Source of the DNA: DATARH01 sp036489765
GTDB taxonomy: Bacteria > Pseudomonadota > Alphaproteobacteria > ATCC43930 > CGMCC-115725
Direction of reading: 5' to 3'
Length of the DNA stretch: 64,000 bases
Assembly (NCBI GenBank): GCA_036489765.1
Contig: DASXFE010000157.1
Location: forward strand, 1-64,000
The notes beneath the pieces are model-generated. The model had not been told where the DNA came from. It worked only from the letters and a program-made list of their open reading frames with translations, and did not search any database. Below, in pieces: positions 8,229 through 18,955 of this stretch; positions within the stretch are counted from its first letter, which is position 1; each line of letters begins with the position of its first letter. The translations under genes and the position numbers were made by a program.

Positions 8229-8687
8229 TTATGCCTCCACCGGCGCTTCGCGAGGCCGCTCCTCACGCGGCGGCCGGTCTTCGCGCGGCCCGCGGTCTTC
8301 GCGGGGACCCCGATCCTCGTAGCGGTCTTCGTAGCGGTCGCGGCGCGGCCGGTCTTCGCGGCTGCCGCGGTTCTGCATCACGGCGGACGGGTTCTCGTCG
8401 AGCTCGGGGACGCGGATGGTGAGGTAGCGCAGCACGTCCTCGTTGATCCGCATCGTGCGCTCGAGCTCGGCGATCGCCGCGGCCGGCGCGTCGATGTTGA
8501 AAAGGACGTAGTGGCCCTTGCGGTTCTTGTTCATGCGGTAGGCGAGGTTGCGAAGACCCCAATATTCCCGCTTTTTCACCTCGCCGCCCTGATCGGCGAT
8601 GAGCTGCGTGAGCTGGTCGGCCAACGCCTCGGCCTGCGCGCCGGATATGTCCTGACGCGCGATAAAGACATTCTCGTAGAGCGGCAT
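8229..8687 (-). CDS. rpsF: 30S ribosomal protein S6
   Basis: S6 binds S18 on the 30S platform. The 152-residue product starts MPLYENVFIARQDIS and carries the RNA- and S18-binding WGLRNLAYRMNKNRKGHY segment. After about residue 105 comes a charged C-terminal tail with repeated ED-RGP-RE units encoded by short imperfect repeats around 8,260-8,350; the tail is disordered-looking and longer than in E. coli. It is the first gene of the ribosomal operon, with an AGGGG ribosome-binding site before the ATG. Confidence 0.97.
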   Translation of the reverse strand: MPLYENVFIARQDISGAQAEALADQLTQLIADQGGEVKKREYWGLRNLAYRMNKNRKGHYVLFNIDAPAAAIAELERTMRINEDVLRYLTIRVPELDENPSAVMQNRGSREDRPRRDRYEDRYEDRGPREDRGPREDRPPREERPREAPVEA

Positions 8688-8774
8688 GATGCGAGCCCCT
8701 TACGGTTGCGACGACCCGGACGCTCCGGGTACAGCCGGCGCGGGGTTGAGACCGGGCCGGCAAGGGAGGCGCGC

Positions 8775-8802
8775 ACTATACAGATCGCGGCCCGCCACGC
8801 AA
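8775..8802 (-). promoter_or_regulatory. candidate promoter of the rpsF operon
   Basis: On the minus strand TTGCGT (8802-8797) and TATAGT (8780-8775) are separated by 16 bases, about 90 bases before the rpsF start. This is the best sigma70-like match in the gap between rpsF and cydB. Not proven. Confidence 0.45.
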
Positions 8803-8829
8803 GGAAAGCGGGCACGCAAGGAGAGCCGC

Positions 8830-9831
8830 TCAGTAATGCTCGCCGCGCACCTTGCCGCGGAAGACCCAGTACGACCAGCCCGTGTACATCAGGATGACGG
8901 GCAGCAGGAACAGCGTCCCGACCGCGAGGAAGGCTTGCGTGCTTTCCGACGAGGCGGCCTGCCACAGCGTGTAGTGATACGGCACGATCATCGGCCACAG
9001 GCTGATCGCGATGCCGATGAAGGACAGGAGGAAGAGGCCGACGCCGCCGAGGAACGGGACGAGCTCGGTGCGGCGCCCGAGGGCGACCCATTCGATGACG
9101 ACCAAACCCGCCGTCAGGATCGGGACCGGCGAGAGGAAGGCGATGTTGGGCCAGGAGAACCAGCGCGCGGCGATGTCCGGATGGGCGATCGGGGTCCAGA
9201 TGCTGACGCCGGCTACCGCGATCAGCACTCCGACAAGACAGACACGGCCGGCGCGGCGTGCCCGATCCTGCAGCGCGCCCTCGGTCTTGAGGATCAGCCA
9301 CCCGGCGCCGAGGAGGGCGTAGCCGAACATCAGCGCGACCCCGGTCAGGAGCGCGAACGGGGTCAGCCAGTCGAACGAGGTGCCGCCGAACTGGCGGCCA
9401 TTGACCGCAAATCCCTGGATGAAGGTGCCGAGCACGATCCCTTGCGCGAGGGTCGCGACGGCCGACCCGCCCCAGAAGGCGCGGTCCCAGAAGCGGCGCA
9501 GGGCGGGGCGGGTGAAGCGGAATTCGAAGGCGACGCCACGGAACACCAGCGCCAAGAGCATGATCAGGATCGGGAAATAGACGGCCGGGATGATGATCGC
9601 GAAGGCGAGCGGGAACGCCGCCATCAAGCCGATGCCGCCGAAGACGAGCCAGGTTTCGTTGCCGTCCCAGATCGGCGCGACCGAACTCATTGCCGCTTCG
9701 CGCTCCGTCGGGTCGCGGAGGAAGCCGTAGAGGATCCCGACGCCCAGATCGAACCCGTCGAAGACGACGTAATAGAAGACTGCAAGCCCCAGCAGCACGG
9801 TCCAGAGCGGGACGAGGTCGAGCGCCGTCAT
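8830..9831 (-). CDS. cydB: cytochrome bd-type quinol oxidase subunit II
   Basis: CydB is the second subunit of the bd-type terminal oxidase, which reduces oxygen with quinol electrons and tolerates low oxygen and inhibitors. The 333-residue membrane protein has the N-terminal FDGFDLGVG helix and the PIWDGNETWLVFGG motif typical of the family, then hydrophobic helices to the end. Its start overlaps the cydA stop by four bases. No cydX-like small ORF was recognised after it. A fused CydDC-like exporter that might serve assembly lies elsewhere in the window at 30,716-34,315. Confidence 0.95.
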   Translation of the reverse strand: MTALDLVPLWTVLLGLAVFYYVVFDGFDLGVGILYGFLRDPTEREAAMSSVAPIWDGNETWLVFGGIGLMAAFPLAFAIIIPAVYFPILIMLLALVFRGVAFEFRFTRPALRRFWDRAFWGGSAVATLAQGIVLGTFIQGFAVNGRQFGGTSFDWLTPFALLTGVALMFGYALLGAGWLILKTEGALQDRARRAGRVCLVGVLIAVAGVSIWTPIAHPDIAARWFSWPNIAFLSPVPILTAGLVVIEWVALGRRTELVPFLGGVGLFLLSFIGIAISLWPMIVPYHYTLWQAASSESTQAFLAVGTLFLLPVILMYTGWSYWVFRGKVRGEHY

Positions 9832-11225
9832 CGCTCACCTCCTCCCGAACGGGCCGCCGCCGCGAACGGCTGCTCGGGCCGTCCGCCTTCGATCGGGTCG
9901 GGGTGGGGTTCGCTGCCGCCGATGCCGCGGCGGACAAAGCCGGCCATCACGGCGATCCCGGTCGGGAACATCACCAGATAGACGACCATGTAGAGCGCCA
10001 GCGACACGGCGACCTGGCCGGCGGTCAGCGAGGGCGACACCGAGTCGGCGGTGCGCAAGAGGCCGTAGACGGTCCATGGCTGGCGTCCGACCTCGGTCAC
10101 CGTCCAGCCGGCGATGACGGCGATAAAGCCGAGCGGCGCCGTCCATTGGCAGAGGCCGAGGAACCAGCGCGCCTCGTACACGCGGCCGCGCCAGCGCAGG
10201 AGCTGGCCGACAACCGCCATGAGCAGCATCGCAAAGCCGATCCCGACCATGATACGAAAGGCGAAGAATGGCGGGCCGACCGGCGGGCGGTCATCGGGCG
10301 GCCATTCCTTGAGCCCCTTGATCGCCCCGTTCCACGAATGGGTGAGGATGAGGCTGCCGAGTTCCGGGATCTCGATCGCGTCGCGCATCACCGCGTTCTT
10401 GTCGTCGGGGATGCCGAAAAGCGTCAGCGGCGTCGGTTGGACCGTGTCGTAGCGGCCCTCGATCGCGGCGATCTTGGCCGGCTGATGCGCGAGCGTGTCG
10501 AGCCCCTGCGCATCGCCGAGGAATATCTGCGCCGGCACCAGGACGATCAGCAGGTTGAGGGCCATCCGGATCATGATTCGGGCTTCTTCGCCGGCCTTGG
10601 CGCGGCGCAGCAGCCAGGCGCCGACCCCCATCACGACAAAGGCGGTCGTGATGTAGAACCCGGTCACGGTATGGGCGAGACGGTATGGGAAAGACGGGTT
10701 GAAGATGATCTGCAGCCAGTCGACGGGCTCGAAGCGTCCGTCGATCAGCTTGTAGCCCTGCGGCGTCTGCATCCAGCTATTGGCCGACAGGATCCAGAAC
10801 GACGACAGCAGCGTCCCGAAGGCGACCATGAAGCCGGCGACGAAATGGAGGAGCGGCGAGACGCGCCGGCGCCCGAACAGCAGGACGCCGAGGAACGACG
10901 CCTCCAGAAAGAAGGCCATCAGCCCTTCGTATCCCATCAGCGGCGACAGGATATCGGCGGTGGCGTCGGTGAACCGGGCCCAGTTCGTGCCGAACTGGAA
11001 CGGCATGATGATCCCGGATACGACCCCCATGCCGAACGACACGGCGAAGATGCGGATCCAGAATTCGGAAATGCGCCGCCACACCGGGTTGCCGGTGAAG
11101 AAGCCGAGGCCTTCGAGCACGGCGATATAGGAGGCGAGGCCGACCGTGAACGCCGGCAGCAATATGTGCCAGGCGATCACCCAGGCCCATTGCAGGCGCG
11201 AGAGGAATACCGCATCGAAGACCAT
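9828..11225 (-). CDS. cydA: cytochrome bd-type quinol oxidase subunit I, short Q-loop form
   Basis: CydA carries the b558, b595 and d haems and the quinol site. The 465-residue product begins with the haem-ligand helix (AWHILLPAFTVG) and includes GRQPWTVYG, the conserved motif in the quinol-site region. The length is below the about 520 of the E. coli long-Q-loop enzyme, which fits the cyanide-insensitive-oxidase (Cio) subtype common in proteobacteria. It forms a two-gene operon with cydB. The 11,226-11,298 gap to grxD shows no clear promoter. Confidence 0.95.
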   Translation of the reverse strand: MVFDAVFLSRLQWAWVIAWHILLPAFTVGLASYIAVLEGLGFFTGNPVWRRISEFWIRIFAVSFGMGVVSGIIMPFQFGTNWARFTDATADILSPLMGYEGLMAFFLEASFLGVLLFGRRRVSPLLHFVAGFMVAFGTLLSSFWILSANSWMQTPQGYKLIDGRFEPVDWLQIIFNPSFPYRLAHTVTGFYITTAFVVMGVGAWLLRRAKAGEEARIMIRMALNLLIVLVPAQIFLGDAQGLDTLAHQPAKIAAIEGRYDTVQPTPLTLFGIPDDKNAVMRDAIEIPELGSLILTHSWNGAIKGLKEWPPDDRPPVGPPFFAFRIMVGIGFAMLLMAVVGQLLRWRGRVYEARWFLGLCQWTAPLGFIAVIAGWTVTEVGRQPWTVYGLLRTADSVSPSLTAGQVAVSLALYMVVYLVMFPTGIAVMAGFVRRGIGGSEPHPDPIEGGRPEQPFAAAARSGGGER

Positions 11226-11298
11226 GCGCGCCTCCGGCTAGGATGAGAGGCAAGCGCCTCCCAATCCGGAATTAACAGAGCCGCACGGAATTTTGGCG

Positions 11299-11631
11299 TT
11301 AGGCCCTGACGGGAACGCCCTTTTCTTCGAGCACCTGCTGCAACTCGCCGGTCTCGAACATCTCGCGGATGATGTCGCAGCCGCCGACGAACTCGCCCTG
11401 GACATAGAGCTGGGGAACCGTCGGCCAGCTCGAGAATTCCTTGATGCCCTGGCGCACCGACGGGTCGGAGAGCACGTCGATGCCTTTGAACTTGACGCCG
11501 AGGTGGCTGAGGATCTGCACCACCGCGGCCGAGAACCCACACTGCGGGAAGACCGGCGTGCCTTTCATGAATAGAACGACCGGCGTTTCGGCGATCTGCT
11601 GGCGGATGCGTTCGTGGGTAGCGATGTCCAT
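11299..11631 (-). CDS. grxD: monothiol glutaredoxin, CGFS type
   Basis: The 110-residue protein is a Grx4/Grx5-type monothiol glutaredoxin that holds a 2Fe-2S cluster with glutathione and works with BolA proteins in iron-sulfur delivery. The active motif PQCGFS has its single cysteine at residue 31; WPTVPQLYV and GGCDIIREM form the glutathione site. It lies directly after a bolA homologue, the expected physical and functional partner, in the conserved order purL-bolA-grxD. Confidence 0.95.
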   Translation of the reverse strand: MDIATHERIRQQIAETPVVLFMKGTPVFPQCGFSAAVVQILSHLGVKFKGIDVLSDPSVRQGIKEFSSWPTVPQLYVQGEFVGGCDIIREMFETGELQQVLEEKGVPVRA

Positions 11632-11667
11632 CTCGATGTCCTTTGTGAATCCTGGGCTAAGTCCTGG

Positions 11668-11910
11668 CTAGACCTTGTCTTCGGGGGCGCTGGTCTGGAG
11701 CGCCAGTGCGTGAAGCTCGTTTCCCATGCGGCCCTGCAGCGCCTGGTATACCATCTGGTGCTGCTGGACCCGGCTCTTGCCGCGGAATGCGCTGGAGACG
11801 ACGTGGGCGGCATAGTGATCGCCGTCCCCGCGCAGATCCTCGATCGAGATTCGCGCGTCGGGCAGGCTCTCCCGAATCAGCCGTTCGATCATCGCCGCGT
11901 CCATCGCCAT
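11668..11910 (-). CDS. bolA: BolA family protein
   Basis: This is a BolA/IbaG-like protein of about 80 residues that forms 2Fe-2S bridged heterodimers with CGFS glutaredoxins. I chose the ATG at 11910 because GGAG lies about eight bases upstream; a GTG at 11919 is in frame but has no spacing for a ribosome-binding site. The sequence shows the ARISIEDLRGDGDHY region with the candidate cluster-ligand histidine and the late HQMVYQAL-GRMG-ELHAL block. It sits between purL and grxD. Confidence 0.9.
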   Translation of the reverse strand: MAMDAAMIERLIRESLPDARISIEDLRGDGDHYAAHVVSSAFRGKSRVQQHQMVYQALQGRMGNELHALALQTSAPEDKV

Positions 11911-11935
11911 CGCGGACACTCCGCTGAAATTGCTG

Positions 11936-14122
<2,187 letters not shown>

Positions 14123-14125
<3 letters not shown>

Positions 14126-14170
14126 AGGGACTGCGGGTCATAGGGACTGCGGGTCATAGGGACTGCGGGC
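14123..14170. repeat. three-copy 16-base tandem repeat over the purL start
   Basis: The unit CATAGGGACTGCGGGT occurs at 14,123-14,138 and 14,139-14,154, with a third copy ending in C at 14,155-14,170. On the minus strand every unit offers an ATG, in different frames; the innermost is the purL start. The unit shares GGGACTGCGGG with the edge of the adjoining palindromic element, so it may be an edge duplication. Confidence 0.9.
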
Positions 14171-14217
14171 GTCTCGTCCGCCCCTTACCGACGATGCGGG
14201 CGGGACGCCCGCGGTCC
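14159..14217. repeat. palindromic element, GGGCGTCTCGCCCGC family, copy 1
   Basis: The stretch reads GGACTGCGGGCGTCTCGTCC, a short loop, then GATGCGGGCGGGACGCCCGC and GGTCC, nearly self-complementary over both arms. Related pieces occur at 30,365-30,391 and 55,927-55,981. It fills most of the purQ-purL gap. Confidence 0.65.
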
Positions 14218-14227
14218 ACTTCCGAAC

Positions 14228-14917
14228 TCATTGCAAGGCCCCGACCAGTCCTTCGAACAGCCCGCACCCGTCGGTCCCGCCGGCGAGAGGGTCGGTGGCG
14301 TTTTCCGGGTGCGGCATCATGCCGAGGACTGTGCGGGTGTCGTTGAAGACGCCGGCGATGAAGCGGGCGGAGCCGTTGACGTTGTCTTCGTCGGTAAGGT
14401 CGCCCGACGGGCTGCAATAGCGGAAGGCGACGAGGCCTTCGCCTTCGAGGCGGTCGAGCGTGTCCGGGTCGGCGGTGTAGTTGCCCTCGCCGTGCGCGAC
14501 CGGCACGCGGATCGCCCGGCCGGCCTCGTAGCCGCAGGTAAAGATCGTTTGGCTCGTCTCGACCCGGAGATGAACATCGCGGCAGATGAAGCTGAGCGTC
14601 TTGTTGCGGAGGAGAGCGCCCGGCAGCATCCCGGCCTCGGTCAGCACCTGGAACCCGTTGCAGATGCCGAGCACCGGCACTCCCTTCTGCGAGCGTGCCT
14701 TGACCTCGCGCATGATCGGGGAATGGGCGGCCATCGCACCGCAGCGCAGGTAGTCGCCGTGGGCAAATCCGCCGGGGAGAACCAGGAGGTCGGCCGCCGG
14801 TAATTCGGTGTCGCGGTGCCAGACGCAGGCCGGTTCATGCCCGGTCACCCGCTTGAGCGCCCTGCAGACATCGCGCTCGCGGTTGGAGCCCGGAAAGATG
14901 ATGACGGCGGCTTTCAT
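14228..14917 (-). CDS. purQ: phosphoribosylformylglycinamidine synthase glutaminase subunit PurQ
   Basis: PurQ hydrolyses glutamine to feed ammonia to PurL. The start is the ATG at 14917 (MKAAVIIFPGSNRERD), giving 229 residues; longer in-frame ORF sequence upstream is not coding. The class I amidotransferase nucleophile lies in GICNGFQVL, and the histidine/glutamate pair in MMPHPEN. VLPGGFAHGDYLR is also diagnostic. It precedes purL, but a repeat-rich 102-base gap separates them, and purS is about 2.5 kb away behind an inverted histidine kinase gene. Confidence 0.96.
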   Translation of the reverse strand: MKAAVIIFPGSNRERDVCRALKRVTGHEPACVWHRDTELPAADLLVLPGGFAHGDYLRCGAMAAHSPIMREVKARSQKGVPVLGICNGFQVLTEAGMLPGALLRNKTLSFICRDVHLRVETSQTIFTCGYEAGRAIRVPVAHGEGNYTADPDTLDRLEGEGLVAFRYCSPSGDLTDEDNVNGSARFIAGVFNDTRTVLGMMPHPENATDPLAGGTDGCGLFEGLVGALQ

Positions 14918-15021
14918 CGGACCGCACCTCGGCTTGAGGGTCTGCCCGTGACATAGCGTGCGTGCCACCGGCCCGCAAGAACCGCGGATGGTGCCGACGC
15001 GCGGCCGGGCTGCGCGGCCCG

Positions 15022-15195
15022 TCAGATCCGGGAAAGGCCGGTGATCGCTATCGCCGTCGCCAGCAGGATCATCGCGTGGAATGCCAGCACCGGCATCGAG
15101 AAGCTCTCGACAAGGCAAAACACGCCGGTGCCGCCTAGAATCGCCGAGAGAAGTTTGGTCGCGGAACGCATCAAGAAAACGTGCAACATCGCCAT
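15022..15195 (-). CDS. small hydrophobic protein, function unknown
   Basis: A 57-residue ORF from the ATG at 15195 encodes two hydrophobic segments (around residues 14-30 and 36-54) with a short positively charged N-terminus, so a small two-span membrane protein is plausible. I do not recognise a family. It lies in the gap between purQ and the plus-strand histidine kinase and may be transcribed divergently from that kinase. The main reason for listing it is its composition; an unexpressed chance ORF is possible. Confidence 0.4.
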   Translation of the reverse strand: MAMLHVFLMRSATKLLSAILGGTGVFCLVESFSMPVLAFHAMILLATAIAITGLSRI

Positions 15196-15323
15196 GCGCC
15201 CCCAAATGCCCTCGGCTCGGTGATGCCCACTTCGCCTACAGATTGGCGGCATTTCCATAAAATAGTTAGTTAATTCGGCGAAATTGCCGCGCGCTTTGCG
15301 AGGCGACGGAAAGGCTTCATGAT

Positions 15324-17444
15324 TTGGCGGCAAACTCGGTTCAGCGTGATAGGATTGACACACAGTTGGCGAGGTCTCGAACGTTGTCGTCGCATGGTGA
15401 TCCGCCGGTGGGGAGCGCGCTCGACGCGGACGATTACCGGCAGGCGCTGGAAGCCGGTGAGATCGGCACGTGGTCGTGGGATCTTGCGACCGGCCGGATG
15501 CACTGGTCGGCACAGATGTTCCGCAATATGGGGCTTGCACCAGGCGGCGAGAGCGACCTCTACGCGCGGCTGATCGGCACTATCCACCCCACCGACCGGC
15601 AGGCGGCCGAAGAGGCGTTTGCCGAGCTCCGGAGCCATCTCGGGCCGATGCGGGTCGAGGTGCGATTGATCTGGCCCGGAGATGAGCCGCATTGGGTCGT
15701 GTTCCTTGGCCAGGTCGTCGCCGGCGCCGACGGCGCCACCCCGCGGATGCTCGGAATCACGATCAACAGCACGCGCCGGCGGCACAACGAAGAGGTCGCG
15801 GCCGTCGCGATCCGGGAGAACGAGCGGCGCCTGCGCGACCTCAACGAGCGCCTCGCCCAGCGCGCCGCCAAGCGTCGCCGCGACCTCGACGCGAGCCGCG
15901 CGCAGATGCAGGCGATCTTCGACAACTCGCCCGACTGGCTGACCCTGTTCCGCGCCACGGCCGACGGCCGCTTTGTCTACGCCGACATGAACCGGGCGAC
16001 CGAGATCGCGTATGGGCTCGGCCGGGCACAGGTAATCGGGCGGCCGCTCGAGGAGGTTCTCGGCGTCGAGCCGGCGCAGCTGCCGCTGAGGCTCATGCGC
16101 GCCTGCATCCGTACCGGAGAGAACCAGCGCTACACGGCACGACGGACGATGGCCGGGCGGACGCGCACGGTCGACGTCATGTTCGTCAAGGTGCCCGAAA
16201 AGCACGAGGGCGACGATTTTATCATGGCGACCGCCCGCGACATCACCGAGCGCGAGGCGATCGAGGAGCGTCTGCGGCAGTCGCAAAAGATGGAGGCGGT
16301 CGGCCAGTTGACCGGGGGGGTCGCGCACGATTTCAACAATCTGCTGACCGCCGTGATCGGCAATATGGAGCTGTTGACGCCGCGCGTCGCCGGCGACGCG
16401 ACCTCGTCGCGCTATCTCGCGGCGGCGCAGCGGGCGGCCGAGAACGGCGCCAAGCTGACCGAGCAGCTTCTCGCATTCTCGCGGCGCCAGCATTTGCAGC
16501 CGCGCGCCGTCGACCTCAACGGGGTCGTCGACGGCATGCGCGACCTGTTGACCCGCACGATCGGCACGACGATCCGGGTCAACACGCTCTTGGCCCGCGA
16601 ATTGTGGCCGGCTCTCGTCGATCCGACGCAGATCGAGGTCGCGGTTCTCAACCTCGCGATCAACGCGCGCGATGCGATGCCGTTGGGCGGGACGCTGACG
16701 ATCGAGACCCGCAACCTCGCGCGCGGCGTCGACCCGGTGCCGGCCGAGCTCGGCGGCGGCGACTGCATCTGTCTTACCGTGCGCGACACCGGCACCGGGA
16801 TGACCGAAGAGGTGCTGAACGCCGCGGTCGAGCCTTTTTTCACGACCAAGGAGGTCGGCAAGGGTTCGGGGCTCGGGCTCAGCCAGGTCTACGGCATGGT
16901 GCGGCAGTCGAACGGCGCGATGCAGATCGACAGCCGCATCAATGCAGGGACTGCGGTGCATCTCTACCTGCCGAGTGCCGCCGCGACCGCCGTCAGCGCC
17001 GAGGGCGAGCGCAGCCGCGCGGCTGCCGAGCGGACCGGCGGCCGCGTTCTCGTCATCGACGACAACGCGCCGGTGCGCGAGGTCAGCGTGCAGATGCTGC
17101 GCGAACTCGGCTTCGGCGTCGCCGAGGCCGAAAGCGGACACGCCGCGCTCGACGCGCTCGAACGCGGAGAGGCCTACGATCTGTGGCTGACCGACATCGC
17201 GATGCCCGGGTTGAACGGCATCGAGACGGTCCGCCGTGCCCGGGAGACGAACCCGGGGCTGCGGGTCCTCTATGTCACCGGGTATGCCGATCTCAGCGCA
17301 ATGGACCACTCGACGATCGGCGACGACCCGCTGATCAAGAAACCCTTTCGCCTCGCTGACCTGGCGGCCGAGGTCCGCGCCGCGATGCGCCGCCCGCCCT
17401 CCGCCGCGGCCTCCAATGTCGTGAGGCTGGCCGAGCGCGGGTGA
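15324..17444 (+). CDS. hybrid sensor histidine kinase with PAS domains and C-terminal receiver
   Basis: This is a signal-transduction kinase with its receiver fused on. No transmembrane span is evident, so it is probably cytosolic. A PAS-like domain spans about residues 35-150, a coiled linker follows, a second PAS domain about 195-315, then the phosphoacceptor helix GGVAHDFNNLL (His335), an HATPase domain with NLAINARDAM, DTGTGM and GKGSGLGLSQVYG, and a receiver from about 575 with phosphoacceptor Asp624 in TDIAMPG and the late KKPF lysine. The start is uncertain: TTG at 15324 is used here, and TTG at 15366 or 15384 would also work. It stands inverted between purS and purQ, and no partner regulator is adjacent. 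Confidence 0.88.
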   Translation: MAANSVQRDRIDTQLARSRTLSSHGDPPVGSALDADDYRQALEAGEIGTWSWDLATGRMHWSAQMFRNMGLAPGGESDLYARLIGTIHPTDRQAAEEAFAELRSHLGPMRVEVRLIWPGDEPHWVVFLGQVVAGADGATPRMLGITINSTRRRHNEEVAAVAIRENERRLRDLNERLAQRAAKRRRDLDASRAQMQAIFDNSPDWLTLFRATADGRFVYADMNRATEIAYGLGRAQVIGRPLEEVLGVEPAQLPLRLMRACIRTGENQRYTARRTMAGRTRTVDVMFVKVPEKHEGDDFIMATARDITEREAIEERLRQSQKMEAVGQLTGGVAHDFNNLLTAVIGNMELLTPRVAGDATSSRYLAAAQRAAENGAKLTEQLLAFSRRQHLQPRAVDLNGVVDGMRDLLTRTIGTTIRVNTLLARELWPALVDPTQIEVAVLNLAINARDAMPLGGTLTIETRNLARGVDPVPAELGGGDCICLTVRDTGTGMTEEVLNAAVEPFFTTKEVGKGSGLGLSQVYGMVRQSNGAMQIDSRINAGTAVHLYLPSAAATAVSAEGERSRAAAERTGGRVLVIDDNAPVREVSVQMLRELGFGVAEAESGHAALDALERGEAYDLWLTDIAMPGLNGIETVRRARETNPGLRVLYVTGYADLSAMDHSTIGDDPLIKKPFRLADLAAEVRAAMRRPPSAAASNVVRLAERG

Positions 17445-17448
17445 GGGC

Positions 17449-17688
17449 TCACCCCAGCTCGATCGCGTAATCCTCGATGACCGGGTTCGCCAGGAGCTGC
17501 TGGCACATCGCCTCGACGCGCGTGCGCGCGGCGGCGGGGTCGGTGTCGGCGAGGTCGAGCTCGATCAGCTTGCCCTGCCGAACCCCGTCGACCCCGCCAA
17601 AGCCGAGGGATTTGAGGGCGGTGCCGATCGCCTTGCCCTGCGGGTCGAGCACGCCGGGCTTCAGCCTGACATGGATGCGCGCTTTCAT
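17449..17688 (-). CDS. purS: phosphoribosylformylglycinamidine synthase subunit PurS
   Basis: PurS is the small dimeric subunit that bridges PurL and PurQ. The 79-residue ORF from the ATG at 17688 reads MKARIHVRLKPGVLDPQGKA, the typical PurS N-terminus, and continues with GKLIELDL and the late ANPVIEDY motif. It normally lies immediately before purQ; here it is about 2.5 kb upstream with a plus-strand kinase gene between, whose stop is only four bases from the purS stop. Its start overlaps the stop of the NRDE gene by four bases (ATGA). Confidence 0.95.
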   Translation of the reverse strand: MKARIHVRLKPGVLDPQGKAIGTALKSLGFGGVDGVRQGKLIELDLADTDPAAARTRVEAMCQQLLANPVIEDYAIELG

Positions 17689-18452
17689 GCGCCCCGTATA
17701 GCAGCCGGCACGATCTCGCGCCACGGCGCCGGCTCGGGCAGCCACTGCGCATAGCGATAGCGCGGCCGCGGCGCCTCGGCGCCGATCGCGGGTAGCGCGA
17801 TCAGTGCGCTCGACAGCGTCGCGAAGCCGGTCCCGGTCTCGAATCGCAGCGCCGCGTTGACCGGCTCGCCGGGCGGGCACGACCGATCGCCGAGGAGGTT
17901 TTCCCAATCGCTCCAATCGTCGCGGTCCGGGTCGGGCGGAGCGGCAGCTTCGAAGCGTGGGCGGGCAAGGGCAATGCGGCGCGTCTCGTTTTCGTCGAGA
18001 TCGCCAGCCGCGATCAGCGACAGGCCGTCATGCAGCGGAAACGCCTCGATCTTTCCTCTGCCGGCGTGGCGCAGCCAGAACCCGTCGCGGTTGTCGGCGA
18101 CGATCAGGTTGAAGCTGCGATAGGCGGCCGGGTCGAGCTCGGTCAGGGCCGAGGCGGCGGCGACCGCGTCGGCATGGTCTAGCGCCTCGAGCACCAGCTC
18201 GCCGCGCGAGCGCAGGTTCGCATCCGGGCCGAGCGAGCCGTGCCGGTTGAGGATCGCCGCCGCGAGCCCCCAATCGTTGACCCCGAGCCACGAGCCGCCG
18301 CCGAGCAGATCCATCCCGGCCACAACTTCCTCGCGATCGGGCCAGTGGCGGGCGGGCGCGACCGCGGGGCGATCGATCTTCTCGTCGCGGTTGGCGCCGA
18401 TGATGACCGGCCATCGATGCTCGGGCCGGCGCAGGATGACGAAGGTGCACAT
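17685..18452 (-). CDS. NRDE/TANGO2 family protein
   Basis: The 255-residue protein from the ATG at 18452 starts MCTFVI and has the name-giving NRDE tetrad at residues 21-24, followed by the conserved GGGSWLGVNDWG block. Members start with Met-Cys, and Cys2 may become an N-terminal nucleophile after Met removal; the eukaryotic relative TANGO2 is tied to lipid homeostasis and haem handling. The exact function in bacteria is not settled. It is translationally coupled to purS by a four-base overlap, an unusual pairing. Confidence 0.88.
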   Translation of the reverse strand: MCTFVILRRPEHRWPVIIGANRDEKIDRPAVAPARHWPDREEVVAGMDLLGGGSWLGVNDWGLAAAILNRHGSLGPDANLRSRGELVLEALDHADAVAAASALTELDPAAYRSFNLIVADNRDGFWLRHAGRGKIEAFPLHDGLSLIAAGDLDENETRRIALARPRFEAAAPPDPDRDDWSDWENLLGDRSCPPGEPVNAALRFETGTGFATLSSALIALPAIGAEAPRPRYRYAQWLPEPAPWREIVPAAIRGA

Positions 18453-18536
18453 GGGAAACTTGCAGGGCCGGATGCGGGGCACAATCTGAGGTAAAGGCTG
18501 CCGAGTGAGTGAGGCTGCCGATGTAGCGAGGCCAGC

Positions 18537-18857
18537 ATGACGACGTTTGACAAACGGGAAAAGGAATTCGAGGCAAGGTTCAAGCACGACGAGGATTTCC
18601 GCTTCAAGGTGACGGCCCGGCGCAACCGCCTCCTGGGGTTATGGGCGGCCGAGCGCATGGGGCTATCGGGCGCGGCCGCAGCCGCCTATGCGAAGACCAT
18701 CGTGGCCGCCGAGTTCGAGCATGGCGGCGACAGCCACGTCGTCGACAAGGTGGCCGCCGACCTTACCGCCAAGGGGTGCACGACGACGACCGACCAGATC
18801 GCGTTCGAGCTGGCACACTTCGCCGCGCATGCGCGGCAGGAGCTGATGGTGGAGTAG
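18537..18857 (+). CDS. DUF1476 protein, F1-ATPase zeta inhibitor
   Basis: The 106-residue protein matches DUF1476, characterised in Paracoccus denitrificans as the zeta subunit that blocks ATP hydrolysis by the F1Fo-ATP synthase and is restricted to alphaproteobacteria. It opens with MTTFDKREKEFEARFKHD, the basic/acidic helical segment used for inhibition, then RNRLLGLWAAERMGLSG and a four-helix remainder ending near VE. A GAGG motif precedes the ATG. It is divergent from the NRDE-purS pair, a common neighbourhood for this family near pur genes. Confidence 0.9.
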   Translation: MTTFDKREKEFEARFKHDEDFRFKVTARRNRLLGLWAAERMGLSGAAAAAYAKTIVAAEFEHGGDSHVVDKVAADLTAKGCTTTTDQIAFELAHFAAHARQELMVE

Positions 18858-18955
18858 GGCCTCAATCGCCTTCGCCCCGGAATCAGGCAGCAAACTCAGG
18901 TTCACGGATTCAGTGCGAGACCATCCCTGCCAAGCGGTGCTATCCTGTGGAGGCT

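Noticed and set aside
15270..17309. 679-residue minus-strand frame opposite the hybrid kinase
   Set aside because: It is a codon-bias shadow; the plus strand has complete kinase and receiver motifs.
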